A stretch of DNA of 64,000 nucleotides from CADCWK01 sp035944555 (GTDB lineage Bacteria; Chloroflexota; Chloroflexia; Thermomicrobiales; UBA6265). The notes below the pieces were generated by a model, which saw only the letters and a program-made list of their open reading frames with translations, was not told where the DNA came from and ran no database searches. How positions within the stretch are numbered: the first letter of the stretch is position 1; each line of letters opens with the position of its first letter. Both the position numbers and the translations under genes were made by a program. Positions 8,850 through 17,511 of the stretch are shown piece by piece. The DNA lies in contig DASZAY010000009.1 of the NCBI GenBank assembly GCA_035944555.1, forward strand, positions 372,001 to 436,000, written 5' to 3'.

Positions 8850-8879
8850 CTGATCTTTGCGCGCGGTCGGTTCAATCGG

Positions 8880-9293
8880 CTACCAGAGCCCGCCGAACAC
8901 CCGCACCGTGATGTCGTCCACGTCGACCGGGCGGCCAGCGACCGCAAGTCGCTCGGCGACCTCGGCCCGGACGCGCGCGATGATCGCCGTGTGGATCTCA
9001 TCCTGGTCAGCGAAGAAATCAATGCCGTCGACGATCAGCACCTGACCATCCTGGAGATCCTTGCCGAACCGGATCGCGGTTCGGACCCCCAGCCGGATCG
9101 TGCCGTCGGCGGCCGGGCTGTGGCTGGCGCGGACGACGGTGGCGGCGACGGCGACCGTCGTCTCCATCCGTGCGGGCGCCGCCGAGCCGACCACCTGTCC
9201 CCCGGCAATCGCCGCCCCGGCGACCGCGCTGGCGGTCGCCGTCTGGAGCAGATTCCGGCGGGAGAACAGCGAGCGGGTCGTAGTCTTGTCCAT
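8880..9293 (-). CDS. Tat-exported hypothetical protein, 137 aa
   Basis: The N-terminus has a twin-arginine motif (FSRRNLLQ) followed by a hydrophobic Ala/Gly segment to about residue 38, so it is predicted to be exported folded by Tat. The mature part is a small domain rich in short strands (DGTIRLGVRTAIRFG, GQVLIVDGIDFFADQDEIH, VDVDDITVRVFGGLW). I do not recognise the family. It starts 26 bp after the manganese catalase gene and is followed by a terminator, so both belong to one operon. This suggests an extracytoplasmic partner in oxidative-stress defence, which is inference only. Confidence 0.75.
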   Translation of the reverse strand: MDKTTTRSLFSRRNLLQTATASAVAGAAIAGGQVVGSAAPARMETTVAVAATVVRASHSPAADGTIRLGVRTAIRFGKDLQDGQVLIVDGIDFFADQDEIHTAIIARVRAEVAERLAVAGRPVDVDDITVRVFGGLW

Positions 9294-9319
9294 ATCGGTA
9301 GACCTCCTCAGGTTGAGCC

Positions 9320-10180
9320 TCAGGCGCCCGGCGTGGCCGGCGGAGCGGCGGCGGGGTCCATCTGCTCCTCCTGGGCGAAGGCTTCCGGAACGGGCGGAGC
9401 AAGCACCGGGACTTCCCCGAGCGGGCTGGCCGGCTCCTGGCGGAACTCACTGTTGCCGTCCAGCGACGGGCCACTGGACCACCGGCCCTCAGGCCCGGTC
9501 CCGTCGACGCTCGTCGTCAGGAAGACGTAATTGAAGTCCTGGTTCTCCTGGTCCTGCGGGAAGCTGTTCGGCACCGGAAGCACCTCCGTCTCGCCACCGA
9601 GTTCCTCGATGACCGCAAGCCACTGCTGCTGATGCATCGTGTCGCGGGCGATCAGGAACGCCAGCATGTCCTTCATGCCTGGATCGTCGGTCAGGTGGTA
9701 CAGCCGCGTTGCGAGCGTCCGACCGGTCGCCTCCGCCGTGACGTTGGCATACATGTCGCCGACGATGTTTCCGCTGGCGTAGACGTGGGACGTATCGAAG
9801 GGCACGCCCTCGGAGTTGGTCGGCAAGGCCGCCAGACCAGCCGAGAGGTAGTGCCGCGGGCTCATCCCGCCGAGCACGGCGGCGACGGCCGGGTCCTGCT
9901 GCGCCATCTGGTCCTTGAGGACGTTCGACGCACCTTCGAGGTTGAGCGCGATCGCGGTAGCGAGCATCTCGATGTGGGCGAGTTCCTCGGTGCCGGTGTT
10001 GAGGAGCATGTCGCGATACTTGGCCGGCCCACGCGAACCGAAGGCCTGGAACATGTACTGGAGTGCGACGCGGATCTCGCCTTCGACCCCGCCCAGAGCC
10101 TGCTGGAGCATCTTGGCGAACAGTGGGCTCGGCGTCTCGACTCGAACCGGGTACTGCAGTCGTCCGTCCTGATAGAACAT
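9320..10180 (-). CDS. Manganese (non-haem) catalase
   Basis: Dismutates hydrogen peroxide at a dimanganese centre inside a ferritin-like four-helix bundle. The 286-aa length and the metal-ligand pattern agree: Glu in GGVEGEIRVALQYMFQ, Glu and His in GTEELAHIEM, then Glu in AEATGRTLATRLYHL and His in ARDTMHQQQW. The C-terminal 70 residues form a Pro/Glu/Ala-rich tail ending in PPATPGA. ATG 10180 follows a strong AAGGAGGT site at the right distance and is preferred to ATGs at 10195 and 10204. It is first in an operon with a Tat-exported small protein. Other possibilities are CotJC-type spore-coat catalases, which share the fold. Confidence 0.93.
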   Translation of the reverse strand: MFYQDGRLQYPVRVETPSPLFAKMLQQALGGVEGEIRVALQYMFQAFGSRGPAKYRDMLLNTGTEELAHIEMLATAIALNLEGASNVLKDQMAQQDPAVAAVLGGMSPRHYLSAGLAALPTNSEGVPFDTSHVYASGNIVGDMYANVTAEATGRTLATRLYHLTDDPGMKDMLAFLIARDTMHQQQWLAVIEELGGETEVLPVPNSFPQDQENQDFNYVFLTTSVDGTGPEGRWSSGPSLDGNSEFRQEPASPLGEVPVLAPPVPEAFAQEEQMDPAAAPPATPGA

Positions 10181-10509
10181 CGATACCTCCTTCATGCCGA
10201 GCAACCGCTCAACACTCCGTACGAGTCAGGATGAAATGACTCAATAGTTCGGAGGCAGAATGCGTGCCAGTTGGTCCGTTATGTTGTTAATTCGGTACGC
10301 CAGAGCAAACTCGAATTGGTCCGATAGTAAGTTCTCCACCCGCCGAGCGGACTGAACTGGCGCCATCACCGAACTTCCTGTCACCCAACCAAGTTGCTGC
10401 GTCATCCTGGAACGAACGAGGCGACCATCGCGCTGGTGCGATGGTCTAGAGACGACCGGTTGGTTACCAACATCTACAAACCCGGACCAGTGCCGACCGG
10501 ATGGGGCTG
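10181..10509. other. Intergenic region, nothing recognised
   Basis: It separates the Mn-catalase start from the end of the CtaG gene. It should contain the catalase promoter, but no convincing -35/-10 pair is seen. Confidence 0.4.
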
Positions 10510-11304
10510 CTACGCGCCACGCGTGGAGACGGCGGAGCCGCTGACGGGCGAGGCTTCGTGCCTGGCGTGCCGCGGGGCGGTCGACCCGTACCACTGGTGG
10601 CAGAAGACGATCACCACCAGGAGCTCGGCCGGCAGGCCGCCGTAATACATCACCTGGGCGGCTCGCTCGCCGTCGAGCAGTGTTACGCCCTCGGGTGGGC
10701 TGGCGTAGAGCGACTTTGCGAGGATCGCATGGCTGGCCAGTCCAGCGACCAGGACGGCAGCGCGAACCAGGCGGGTCGGACGATGGGGCATCGGGTCGAC
10801 GCCGATCATCGTCGCCGTGAACAGGTACCCGGCGGCGAAGATGTGAATGTGAATCAGGAGGAGCAACCAGGTGTACTGGTGCATCAGGGCATAGAGATCG
10901 GTGCGATACAGCAGCCACAGCCCGCCAAAGTTGAGTGTCGCCGCGGTCACGGGATGTGTGACGATCCGCAATGGAGTGGATCGGAGCACGCGCACGACGC
11001 GCTTCGCGTCCCGTGTGGTGAGTGCCCGCAAGACCAGAGTCACCGGCGCGGACAGCACCAGGAGGACCGGCGCCACCATACCGAGCAGGATGTGACCGAC
11101 CATGTGCCCGGTGAAGTCGCGGTGGGCCCATTGCGCGAGCGGCCCGACCAGCGCCACCCCGGATGTGACAAGTCCGGCATAGAACAGGACCATCCTGCTG
11201 GCGGGCCATCTACCGAGTCCGCGCAGCTTGAGCACGACCAGCGCGTAGGCAACGGCGATGAGGGACAGTGATGTGGTCCAGACCCAGTCCGTCGACCCCT
11301 CCAC
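10510..11304 (-). CDS. Cytochrome c oxidase assembly factor CtaG family protein
   Basis: Polytopic membrane protein of 264 aa with about seven transmembrane helices and conserved His residues in HMVGHILLGM, HQYTWLLLLIHIHIFAAGY and FCHQWYGS, the pattern of the caa3_CtaG family. Known members help insert copper into, or assemble, caa3-type terminal oxidases. The GTG start at 11304 directly abuts the TAA stop of the upstream DUF2243 gene, so the two are translationally coupled. The DUF2243-CtaG pair is a recurrent association in actinobacteria and Chloroflexota. Confidence 0.9.
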   Translation of the reverse strand: MEGSTDWVWTTSLSLIAVAYALVVLKLRGLGRWPASRMVLFYAGLVTSGVALVGPLAQWAHRDFTGHMVGHILLGMVAPVLLVLSAPVTLVLRALTTRDAKRVVRVLRSTPLRIVTHPVTAATLNFGGLWLLYRTDLYALMHQYTWLLLLIHIHIFAAGYLFTATMIGVDPMPHRPTRLVRAAVLVAGLASHAILAKSLYASPPEGVTLLDGERAAQVMYYGGLPAELLVVIVFCHQWYGSTAPRHARHEASPVSGSAVSTRGA

Positions 11305-11775
11305 TTAGGTGTGGCCGCTGGTTGCACCGCGGGTCTGGCTGAGCAGCATCGCCCCGGCAACGAGGACGATCGTCGCGGCTGCGTTCCAGACGATGTCGTA
11401 CGGCGCGATATCCACTCCATAGCGGATCTGGTGGAGGTCAAAGAGCTTGTGGTGGACGAGGCCGTCGTAGAGCTGGAACGATCCGACCCCGATCAGGAAC
11501 CCGGCCAGCCACCGACGCAGCCAGAAGCTTTTGCGACGGCGGAGGTCGGCAATCAAGTACATGCCGGCAACCGTGGCGAAGAAGCTGAAGGCGTGGAAGA
11601 GGCCGTCGGAGACCAGGCCGGCGCTTGTGGTGGACCGGTCATAGAAGTGATGCCAGTGCAGCAGCTGGTGAAAGACGGCCTCGTCGAGAAACGCTACGAA
11701 GCCCAGGCCCACAAGGATGCCAGCCAGGAGATTGATCTTCCGGGAGCGATCGTCCGTCCTGCCCTCTTGCTTCAT
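11305..11775 (-). CDS. DUF2243 domain-containing membrane protein
   Basis: Four predicted transmembrane segments in 156 aa. The His-rich stretches FLDEAVFHQLLHWHHFY and YDGLVHHKLFDLHQIRYG are the signature of the DUF2243 family; they could bind a metal or haem, which is inference. It is immediately followed, with no spacer, by the CtaG-like gene. The biochemical role is unknown, but the pairing suggests a function in respiratory oxidase biogenesis or copper handling at the membrane. Confidence 0.9.
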   Translation of the reverse strand: MKQEGRTDDRSRKINLLAGILVGLGFVAFLDEAVFHQLLHWHHFYDRSTTSAGLVSDGLFHAFSFFATVAGMYLIADLRRRKSFWLRRWLAGFLIGVGSFQLYDGLVHHKLFDLHQIRYGVDIAPYDIVWNAAATIVLVAGAMLLSQTRGATSGHT

Positions 11776-12037
11776 CCGACGCTCCTGTCGCTCATCACAG
11801 CCGATGGTTCACGACGCGACCCTAAATCATCGCCCCGCGCAACGAGGGACCCAGAGCCAGCCGGACCCCCAGCATTCCTTTCACGCACCTTGCCCGGTCC
11901 CGGCGAAGCTGAGGCGTGATGCAGGAGGGACGTGGTTAAGGACCGCGACCTGGGAGAAGCAATCCCCGCACCATCCTCCTACCATCGTCGCCTGTACCCT
12001 CGCGTACTGGCCCTTGCCCGGATTCCGGAGTTGATCG

Positions 12038-12574
12038 ATGCGCCGAGTCGTCGCGTACTCCCTGGTTTCACTGGATGGCGTCGCGGAAGAACCCGGCGAT
12101 TGGATGTTCGACGTGGACGATGACATCTTCGCCAATCTCGAACGGGTCATCCGTGACCAGGACACGGTCCTGCTCGGTCGCGGGACCTATGACTACTGGT
12201 CGGACTACTGGCCGACCTCCGACGTCCAGCCGTTCGCCGACTTCATCAATGGCACCCCCAAGATCGTCTACATGTCCTCGACTCCGGCGACGGTCTGGTC
12301 CAATACGAGCTTCATACACGAGAAGGCCGAGGACCACGTAGCGGCGCTGAAACGATCCGGCGACGGCGTCATGGGGATCCATGGCAGCATCACGCTGGTC
12401 CAGTCGCTCCTCGCCGCCAATCTGATCGACGAGCTTCAGCTCCTGGTGATCCCGACGATCGCCGGTCGTGGTCGCCGGCTGTTCCGGGACGACGGCGACC
12501 TGCAGCGGTTCAAGTTACGCACGGTCGCCGGCACTCCCACGGGTGCGGTGGCCCTGCACTATGCCCGCAGCTGA
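12038..12574 (+). CDS. Dihydrofolate reductase family protein (RibD C-terminal-like)
   Basis: A 178-aa NADPH-binding protein of the DHFR/RibD-C fold: the start RRVVAYSLVSLDGVAEEPGDW, LLGRGTYDYWSDYW, then MGIHGSITLVQSLLAANLIDELQLLVIPTIAGRGRRLF are typical of this broad family. It is probably a cytoplasmic reductase of unknown substrate, and not the housekeeping folate enzyme. GGAG lies seven bases before ATG. Its 3' end overlaps the convergent PPK2 gene by 16 bp. Confidence 0.92.
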   Translation: MRRVVAYSLVSLDGVAEEPGDWMFDVDDDIFANLERVIRDQDTVLLGRGTYDYWSDYWPTSDVQPFADFINGTPKIVYMSSTPATVWSNTSFIHEKAEDHVAALKRSGDGVMGIHGSITLVQSLLAANLIDELQLLVIPTIAGRGRRLFRDDGDLQRFKLRTVAGTPTGAVALHYARS

Positions 12575-13431
12575 CCCGCCAGATAGCGGACCTCCCTGGC
12601 TTCGCGCTGGTTCTGCTCGCCGATCTGGTTCCGGGTCTGCTCCCACTCCGCCCGGAACGGGCGCATCCGGTCGACGACGATTTGCGCGGCGCAGAGATTC
12701 CGGTACCAGTGCTCGTCGGAGGGTACGACGTACCAGGGGGCATAGTCTGTCGCCGTAGCGTTGATCATCGCCTCGTAACCAGCCATGACTTCGTCCCAGA
12801 TCTCACGCTTCTTCCAGTCGGATGCGGACAGCTTCCAGCCATGGCGGATGTCGTTCTGCCGCTCCTCGAGGCGGCCTTTCTGGACATCCTTGTCGACGTT
12901 GAGCAGCAGCTTGATGACGATGATGCCGTCGTCATTCAGCATGTCCTCGAACGCCCGGATATGTCGGTATCGACGCTCCAAGGCGTCTCCAGAGACCTCG
13001 CCGCCCGCCTTCTCTGGCATGGCCTGCTCGTAATAGGAGCGGTCGAAGGCGACGATCTCGCCCCGCATCGGGACGGCCTCGGCGGCGCGGCGGAGAAAGT
13101 GATGCTTCACCTCCTCACCGGCCGGCGGCTTGAAGCCCTTGACCCGGGCTGCCTGGGGATTGCTCGCCGTGTGAACGTTCTCGATGGTGACGTCCTTGCC
13201 GGAGGCGTCCATCCCCTGCAGCACGACCAGCACGCCGTGAGTCTCGGCGGCCATCATCAGGTCGTGCAGCTCGCGGAGCTCTTCCCGGAGCGCGGCGAGT
13301 TGCTTCTCGCCGTCCGACTCAGTCAGGCCGGTCGTCGCGCCCGTCTGGCTGTCGGCCATCCGGAAGGGTGTCTCACCGGTGATGGTCAGGTAGGTCAACT
13401 CGTCCGTCGTACGCGTCATCGGAACTCTCAT
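12559..13431 (-). CDS. Polyphosphate kinase 2 family protein
   Basis: Transfers phosphate between inorganic polyphosphate and nucleotides in the cytoplasm. Diagnostic motifs of PPK2 are present: Walker A GMDASGKDVTIENV (about residue 73), the lid and basic stretch VKGFKPPAGEEVKHHFLRR, Walker B FDRSYYEQ, and ERRYRHIRAFEDML. The 290-aa length fits one-domain PPK2. Class (AMP or ADP phosphorylating) cannot be decided from this reading. The start may be GTG/ATG 13431 or ATG 13419; the latter has GAGAG at a good distance. Convergent with the DHFR-like gene, overlapping it by 16 bp. Confidence 0.93.
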   Translation of the reverse strand: MRVPMTRTTDELTYLTITGETPFRMADSQTGATTGLTESDGEKQLAALREELRELHDLMMAAETHGVLVVLQGMDASGKDVTIENVHTASNPQAARVKGFKPPAGEEVKHHFLRRAAEAVPMRGEIVAFDRSYYEQAMPEKAGGEVSGDALERRYRHIRAFEDMLNDDGIIVIKLLLNVDKDVQKGRLEERQNDIRHGWKLSASDWKKREIWDEVMAGYEAMINATATDYAPWYVVPSDEHWYRNLCAAQIVVDRMRPFRAEWEQTRNQIGEQNQREAREVRYLAGQLRA

Positions 13432-13550
13432 CCATGGCCAGGTGACAGGCGTCCCGGGTGGTCGCTGTCGGCTGCGCTACACGGATGAACATTGCACGCC
13501 GCATACCCGACGGGATACATCGGCGCCCGGACCATGAACGTGTTCCCGCC

Positions 13551-15203
13551 CTACTCCGCGGCCAGATCCATCGTCTCGGCCTGCATCGCCCCTCGCGACT
13601 CACCCGGGGAGGAGAGCCATGTCCTCGGCAGGACCAGCGGCCGGCCGGTTCGCTTGTCCGGCTCGATGGTCGCCTCGATGCTGAAGACGTCGCGCAGCAT
13701 GGCGTGAGTGATGACGTCGCTGGGGTGACCCGCCGCGATGATCTCCCCGTCCCGCATCGCGATCAGGTGATCGGCGTAGCGTGCCGCCATGTTCAGGTCG
13801 TGGAGGACCATTACGACCGTCCGGCCGTCCACCCGGTTGAGCTTCCAGATCATGTCCAGCATCTCGAGCTGCGCATTGATGTCGAGGAAGGTGGTGGGCT
13901 CGTCCAGGAAGAGCACCGGGGTTTCCTGGACCAGCGACATGGCGAACCACGCCCGCTGCCGCTGCCCGCCTGAGAGCGTCTCCACGGGCCGGGCGTGCAG
14001 TTCGGCGAGCTGACAGTCGCAGACGGCGTCCCAGGTCACCTTCTCGTCGCGGTCGCACCACTGCCGAAAGATGCCCTGGTGGGGATACCGGCCCAACGCG
14101 ACCAGCTCATCCACCCGCAATCCAGCCGGAGTGATCGCGCCCTGTGTCAGCATCGCGAGCTGCCGGGCCAGCCGCCGCTGGGAGCAGCGCCGGAGGTCGA
14201 GGTCGTCCAGGTGGAGCTCGCCGTCCTTGGCCGACTGGAGCCTCGCCACCGTCCGCAGCAGTGTCGACTTGCCACAGGCGTTCGGACCGACGATCGCGGT
14301 CACCGACCCACCGGGCAACTCGAGCGACAGGTCGCGGGAGATGGTCGACTTCTCGTAGCCGGTGGAGACGCCCTCGATCCGGATCGTCGAGCGGTGACGG
14401 GGAGCCGGCGGGTTGTCGCGCCAGACCCGGCTGACCGGCATGCAATGCGGCCGGCCCGTCTCCGGGTCGTGGACGACGTCGCAGCGCGTGCCGTACAGGT
14501 CCCCGAGCCGCTCGGACGTCAGCATCTCGGCTGGCGAGCCCTGCCACTGGATGACGCCATCCTTCATCGCGATCAGGTGATCGCTGGCAATCGCGGCCTG
14601 GTTGATGTCGTGGAGGACCATGACGATCGTCCGGTTCTCCTCCTTGTTCAACCGGCGGACCAGATCCACGATCTCGAGCTGGTGGGCGACATCGAGATAC
14701 GTGGTCGGCTCGTCGAGCAGCAGGAGGGGCGTTTCCTGGGCGATGGCCATCGCGATCCAGGCCCGCTGCCGCTGTCCGCCCGACAGGCCGTCGATCGGGC
14801 GGTTCCGCAGCGCCGTCATCCCGGTCAGCGCCAATGCCCGCTCGACCGCCTCCTGGTCCTTCGGCGAAGGGGGCTGCAGGAAGCTCTGATGCGGGAATCG
14901 CCCACGCCGCGTCAGATCCTCCACCGTGACACCCTCCGGCGCCGTGGATTGCTGGGCGAGCAGCCCCAGCCGCCGGGCGACCTCCTTGCCCGGCAGCGAG
15001 TGGATCAGCTGCCCATCGAGCACCACCTGCCCGGTTTTCGGCTTAAGCAACCGGACGAGCGCGCGGAGCAGTGTCGATTTCCCGCACCCGTTGGGACCGA
15101 TGATCGTCGTGACCTGCCCCTGCGGGACTTCGAGGCTGAGGTCCTGGACCACAACCGTGCTGTCGTAGGCGAGATCGACGTGGTCGGCGCTGAGGACGTG
15201 CAT
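13551..15203 (-). CDS. Iron/siderophore ABC transporter ATPase with two fused nucleotide-binding domains
   Basis: A 550-aa protein carrying two complete FecE/FhuC-type ATPase domains. Domain 1 (about 1-270) has Walker A GPNGCGKST, signature LSGGQRQRAW, Walker B LLLLDEPTT and H-loop VLHD. Domain 2 (about 283-550) has GPNACGKST, LSGGQRQRAW, VLFLDEPTT and VLHD. All catalytic residues look intact in both. Each domain ends with a similar tail (DPETGRPHCMPVSRVW and RTGRPLVLPRTW), indicating duplication and fusion of a whole ancestral gene. Typical homologues are single-domain and dimerise. It follows two permease genes with a 2-bp gap. ATG 15203 was chosen because upstream sequence in this frame is a shadow of the permease. 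Confidence is high for type, moderate for iron as substrate. Confidence 0.93.
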   Translation of the reverse strand: MHVLSADHVDLAYDSTVVVQDLSLEVPQGQVTTIIGPNGCGKSTLLRALVRLLKPKTGQVVLDGQLIHSLPGKEVARRLGLLAQQSTAPEGVTVEDLTRRGRFPHQSFLQPPSPKDQEAVERALALTGMTALRNRPIDGLSGGQRQRAWIAMAIAQETPLLLLDEPTTYLDVAHQLEIVDLVRRLNKEENRTIVMVLHDINQAAIASDHLIAMKDGVIQWQGSPAEMLTSERLGDLYGTRCDVVHDPETGRPHCMPVSRVWRDNPPAPRHRSTIRIEGVSTGYEKSTISRDLSLELPGGSVTAIVGPNACGKSTLLRTVARLQSAKDGELHLDDLDLRRCSQRRLARQLAMLTQGAITPAGLRVDELVALGRYPHQGIFRQWCDRDEKVTWDAVCDCQLAELHARPVETLSGGQRQRAWFAMSLVQETPVLFLDEPTTFLDINAQLEMLDMIWKLNRVDGRTVVMVLHDLNMAARYADHLIAMRDGEIIAAGHPSDVITHAMLRDVFSIEATIEPDKRTGRPLVLPRTWLSSPGESRGAMQAETMDLAAE

Positions 15204-15205
15204 CG

Positions 15206-16264
15206 TCAAACCCTCAAGGTGGTGCGGTAGAGGAGGAACAGGAAGTACGGCGCGCCGATCGCGGAGGTCAGCACGCCGACGGGTAGTGCCACGGGCAGGA
15301 AGTGCTGGCCGATGACGTCGGCGAGCAGCAGGAAGAGGGCGCCGATAAGGGCCGTCAGGATCAGGACCGAGCCGGTCAGTGGGCCAGCGATCAGGCGAGC
15401 CATGTGCGGCACCATCAGGGCGACGAAACCGATCGGTCCGGCGACGGCGACGCTGAAGGCGGCCAGAGCGCAGCCAACGAGCAACATGACGATGCGCGTC
15501 CGCTCGACGCCGAGACCCAGCGAACGAGCCGAATCCTCGCCGAGCTGCATGATCTGCATCGGCCACATCATCGCGACGGCGACGGGCAGCAGGATCGCGA
15601 GGGCGATCACCATCAACCGAACGTCGCCCCAGTCGGCACCATAGACGGAGCCGATCGACCAGACCTGCGCCGGACGGACCTCTTCGATCGTGCCCGACAC
15701 GAACAGCAGGGTCGTCAACGCCGCCAAGGCCTCGCCTACGCCGATTCCGACGAGAATCAGCCGGTTGGGCGCGATGTTGCCGCGCCAGGACAAGCCGTAG
15801 ACGACGACCGCGGCCAGCGCCGCTCCGACAAAGGCGACCCAGGGCACGAACGCCCACGAGTAGCCGGTGATCAGCCAGAACGCGACGAAGAGATTGGCCC
15901 CGCTGTTCACGCCGATGATGTCGGGTGAGACGAGCGGGTTGCGGACGAGTCCCTGGAAGATGGCTCCGGAGACGGCCAGCGCCGCCCCGACCACGACCGC
16001 GAGCAGGACCCTCGGCAGCCGGAGCGTATTGACGACGAAGTCGTATTGGTCGTCACCAAGATGGCCGATGGTCCTGATGACGTCGACCGCCGGGATGCGC
16101 AGCGTTCCAAGCATCATCGCGAAGACGGCCAGGCCTGCCACGACGGCCAGCAGCCCCAGGCAGATCAGCAGCACGCGCGAGTTGACGCGAGCCGACAGTC
16201 CGCGGGACCGGAAGGTGATCTGGCCGCGAGGGACCGTTGGCAACTCGGGAAGGCTGGTACCCAT
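15206..16264 (-). CDS. FecCD-family ABC transporter permease (second)
   Basis: Integral membrane permease, 352 aa, with about ten transmembrane helices. Family marks are RLPRVLLAVVVGAALAVSGAIFQ, RNPLVSPDIIGV and, near the end, GPIGFVALMVPHMARLIAG, the cytoplasmic coupling region for the ATPase. It imports ferric siderophore, haem or cobalamin-type substrates; iron chelate is the usual one. Its ATG overlaps the stop of the upstream permease (TGATG), so translation is coupled. The preceding N-terminal tail of about 35 residues is cytoplasmic. Confidence 0.93.
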   Translation of the reverse strand: MGTSLPELPTVPRGQITFRSRGLSARVNSRVLLICLGLLAVVAGLAVFAMMLGTLRIPAVDVIRTIGHLGDDQYDFVVNTLRLPRVLLAVVVGAALAVSGAIFQGLVRNPLVSPDIIGVNSGANLFVAFWLITGYSWAFVPWVAFVGAALAAVVVYGLSWRGNIAPNRLILVGIGVGEALAALTTLLFVSGTIEEVRPAQVWSIGSVYGADWGDVRLMVIALAILLPVAVAMMWPMQIMQLGEDSARSLGLGVERTRIVMLLVGCALAAFSVAVAGPIGFVALMVPHMARLIAGPLTGSVLILTALIGALFLLLADVIGQHFLPVALPVGVLTSAIGAPYFLFLLYRTTLRV

Positions 16265-17331
16265 CAGTTCGCGAGGCTCCGACGGCGGGCGAGGACGATC
16301 AGGAAGGGCGCGCCGACGATCCCGGTCACGATGCCCGCCTGGAGTTCCCCGGTCGGCATGATGACCCGGCCGATGAGGTCGGCTCCGATGAGGAAGATCG
16401 CACCACCCAGCAACGAGTACGGCAGGACCCACCGGTAGTCCGGTCCGACGATGGAGCGGATGATGTGCGGAACCGCCAGCCCGACGAAGCCGATCGGCCC
16501 GGTCACGGAGACGGCCGCGCCAGTGATCAGCACGACGAGCCCGGCGCAGATCAGCCGCACGCGCCCGGTGTTCATTCCCAGCGCACGGGCGGCGTCCTCG
16601 CTCATGGACAGGACGTTCAGCTGGTGTCCCATGAAGACGCAGACCAGCGCTCCGACGACCAGGAATGGCGAGACGAACCAGAACGTGTCGAGGTCACGGC
16701 CGACGACGGACCCGGCGAACCAGAAGCGGATCTGGTCGAACGTCTCTTCCGAGATCAGCAGGATGGCACTCGTCCATGAACCGAGCATGGCCGAGATCGC
16801 TACGCCGGCGAGGGTCAACCGGACCGGCGCGTTGGTCGCGTTCCCGATGGACCCGATCGCGAACACGATCGCGGACGCCACGACCGCGCCGAAGAACGAG
16901 AACCAGAGGTACTGGGAGACATGCGTCAGACCAAGGAAGAACGTTGCGGTCACGACGGCGAAGGCCGATCCAGCCGATACGCCGAGAATGGAGGGGCTGG
17001 CGAGGGGGTTCCGGGTCACTGCCTGCATCGTCGCCCCGGCGACCGCGAGGCCCGCGCCGATGCCGATCGCGATGATCGTCCGTGGTACTCGCTGCGAGCG
17101 GACAACGGCCTGGTCGTAGACCGTCGGGTCGTAGTTGAAGAGCGCGTCCCAGACCGCGGAGGTCGGAACGCCGTAGGCCCCGAACCGCAGGCTGGCGAGA
17201 GCGGCCAGGATGACGCACCCGAGGCCAACCAGCAGTCCGGTCGCCCGCACACCACGGCCCAGCCACCGGGGCCGTCCTCCGATCGGAGCAACCGGGACGT
17301 CGCCGACGCGGGTACCAGCTGTCATGGTCAT
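16264..17331 (-). CDS. FecCD-family ABC transporter permease (first)
   Basis: The 355-aa permease is first in the importer operon. Motifs are SQRVPRTIIAIGIGAGLAVAG, RNPLASPSILGVSAGSAFAV and GPIGFVGLAVPHIIRSIVGPDYR. With the next gene it would form a heterodimeric membrane channel served by the fused double ATPase. The start at 17331 has AGGAGG eight bases upstream. No periplasmic or lipoprotein binding protein is encoded nearby, so the substrate-binding component must come from another locus. The 180-bp upstream region separates it from an MFS gene on the same strand. Confidence 0.93.
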   Translation of the reverse strand: MTMTAGTRVGDVPVAPIGGRPRWLGRGVRATGLLVGLGCVILAALASLRFGAYGVPTSAVWDALFNYDPTVYDQAVVRSQRVPRTIIAIGIGAGLAVAGATMQAVTRNPLASPSILGVSAGSAFAVVTATFFLGLTHVSQYLWFSFFGAVVASAIVFAIGSIGNATNAPVRLTLAGVAISAMLGSWTSAILLISEETFDQIRFWFAGSVVGRDLDTFWFVSPFLVVGALVCVFMGHQLNVLSMSEDAARALGMNTGRVRLICAGLVVLITGAAVSVTGPIGFVGLAVPHIIRSIVGPDYRWVLPYSLLGGAIFLIGADLIGRVIMPTGELQAGIVTGIVGAPFLIVLARRRSLAN

Positions 17332-17511
17332 GACCCGCGCCTCCTGTCAGGTTCGCCGGTGTCGGCAGTCATCTCCTACCTGTCATGTCGGAATGATCGA
17401 CACTAGGCTGGTACGGTGTCAAGGCATCCGATCAATATGGTCGGCGATCCGGCGATCTATCGTGCCCTTCACGACTATCGACCTTCGCCGAGTAGCCTCG
17501 CGATCGTCGTG

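Noticed and set aside
8232..9530. 432-codon plus frame across 8.2-9.5 kb
   Set aside because: Its second half is antisense to the Tat protein and Mn catalase genes, and its first half has no protein-like pattern.
10241..11209. 322-codon reverse frame over the CtaG gene
   Set aside because: It is the alternative frame of the CtaG-like membrane protein, with an Arg/His/Pro-rich translation.
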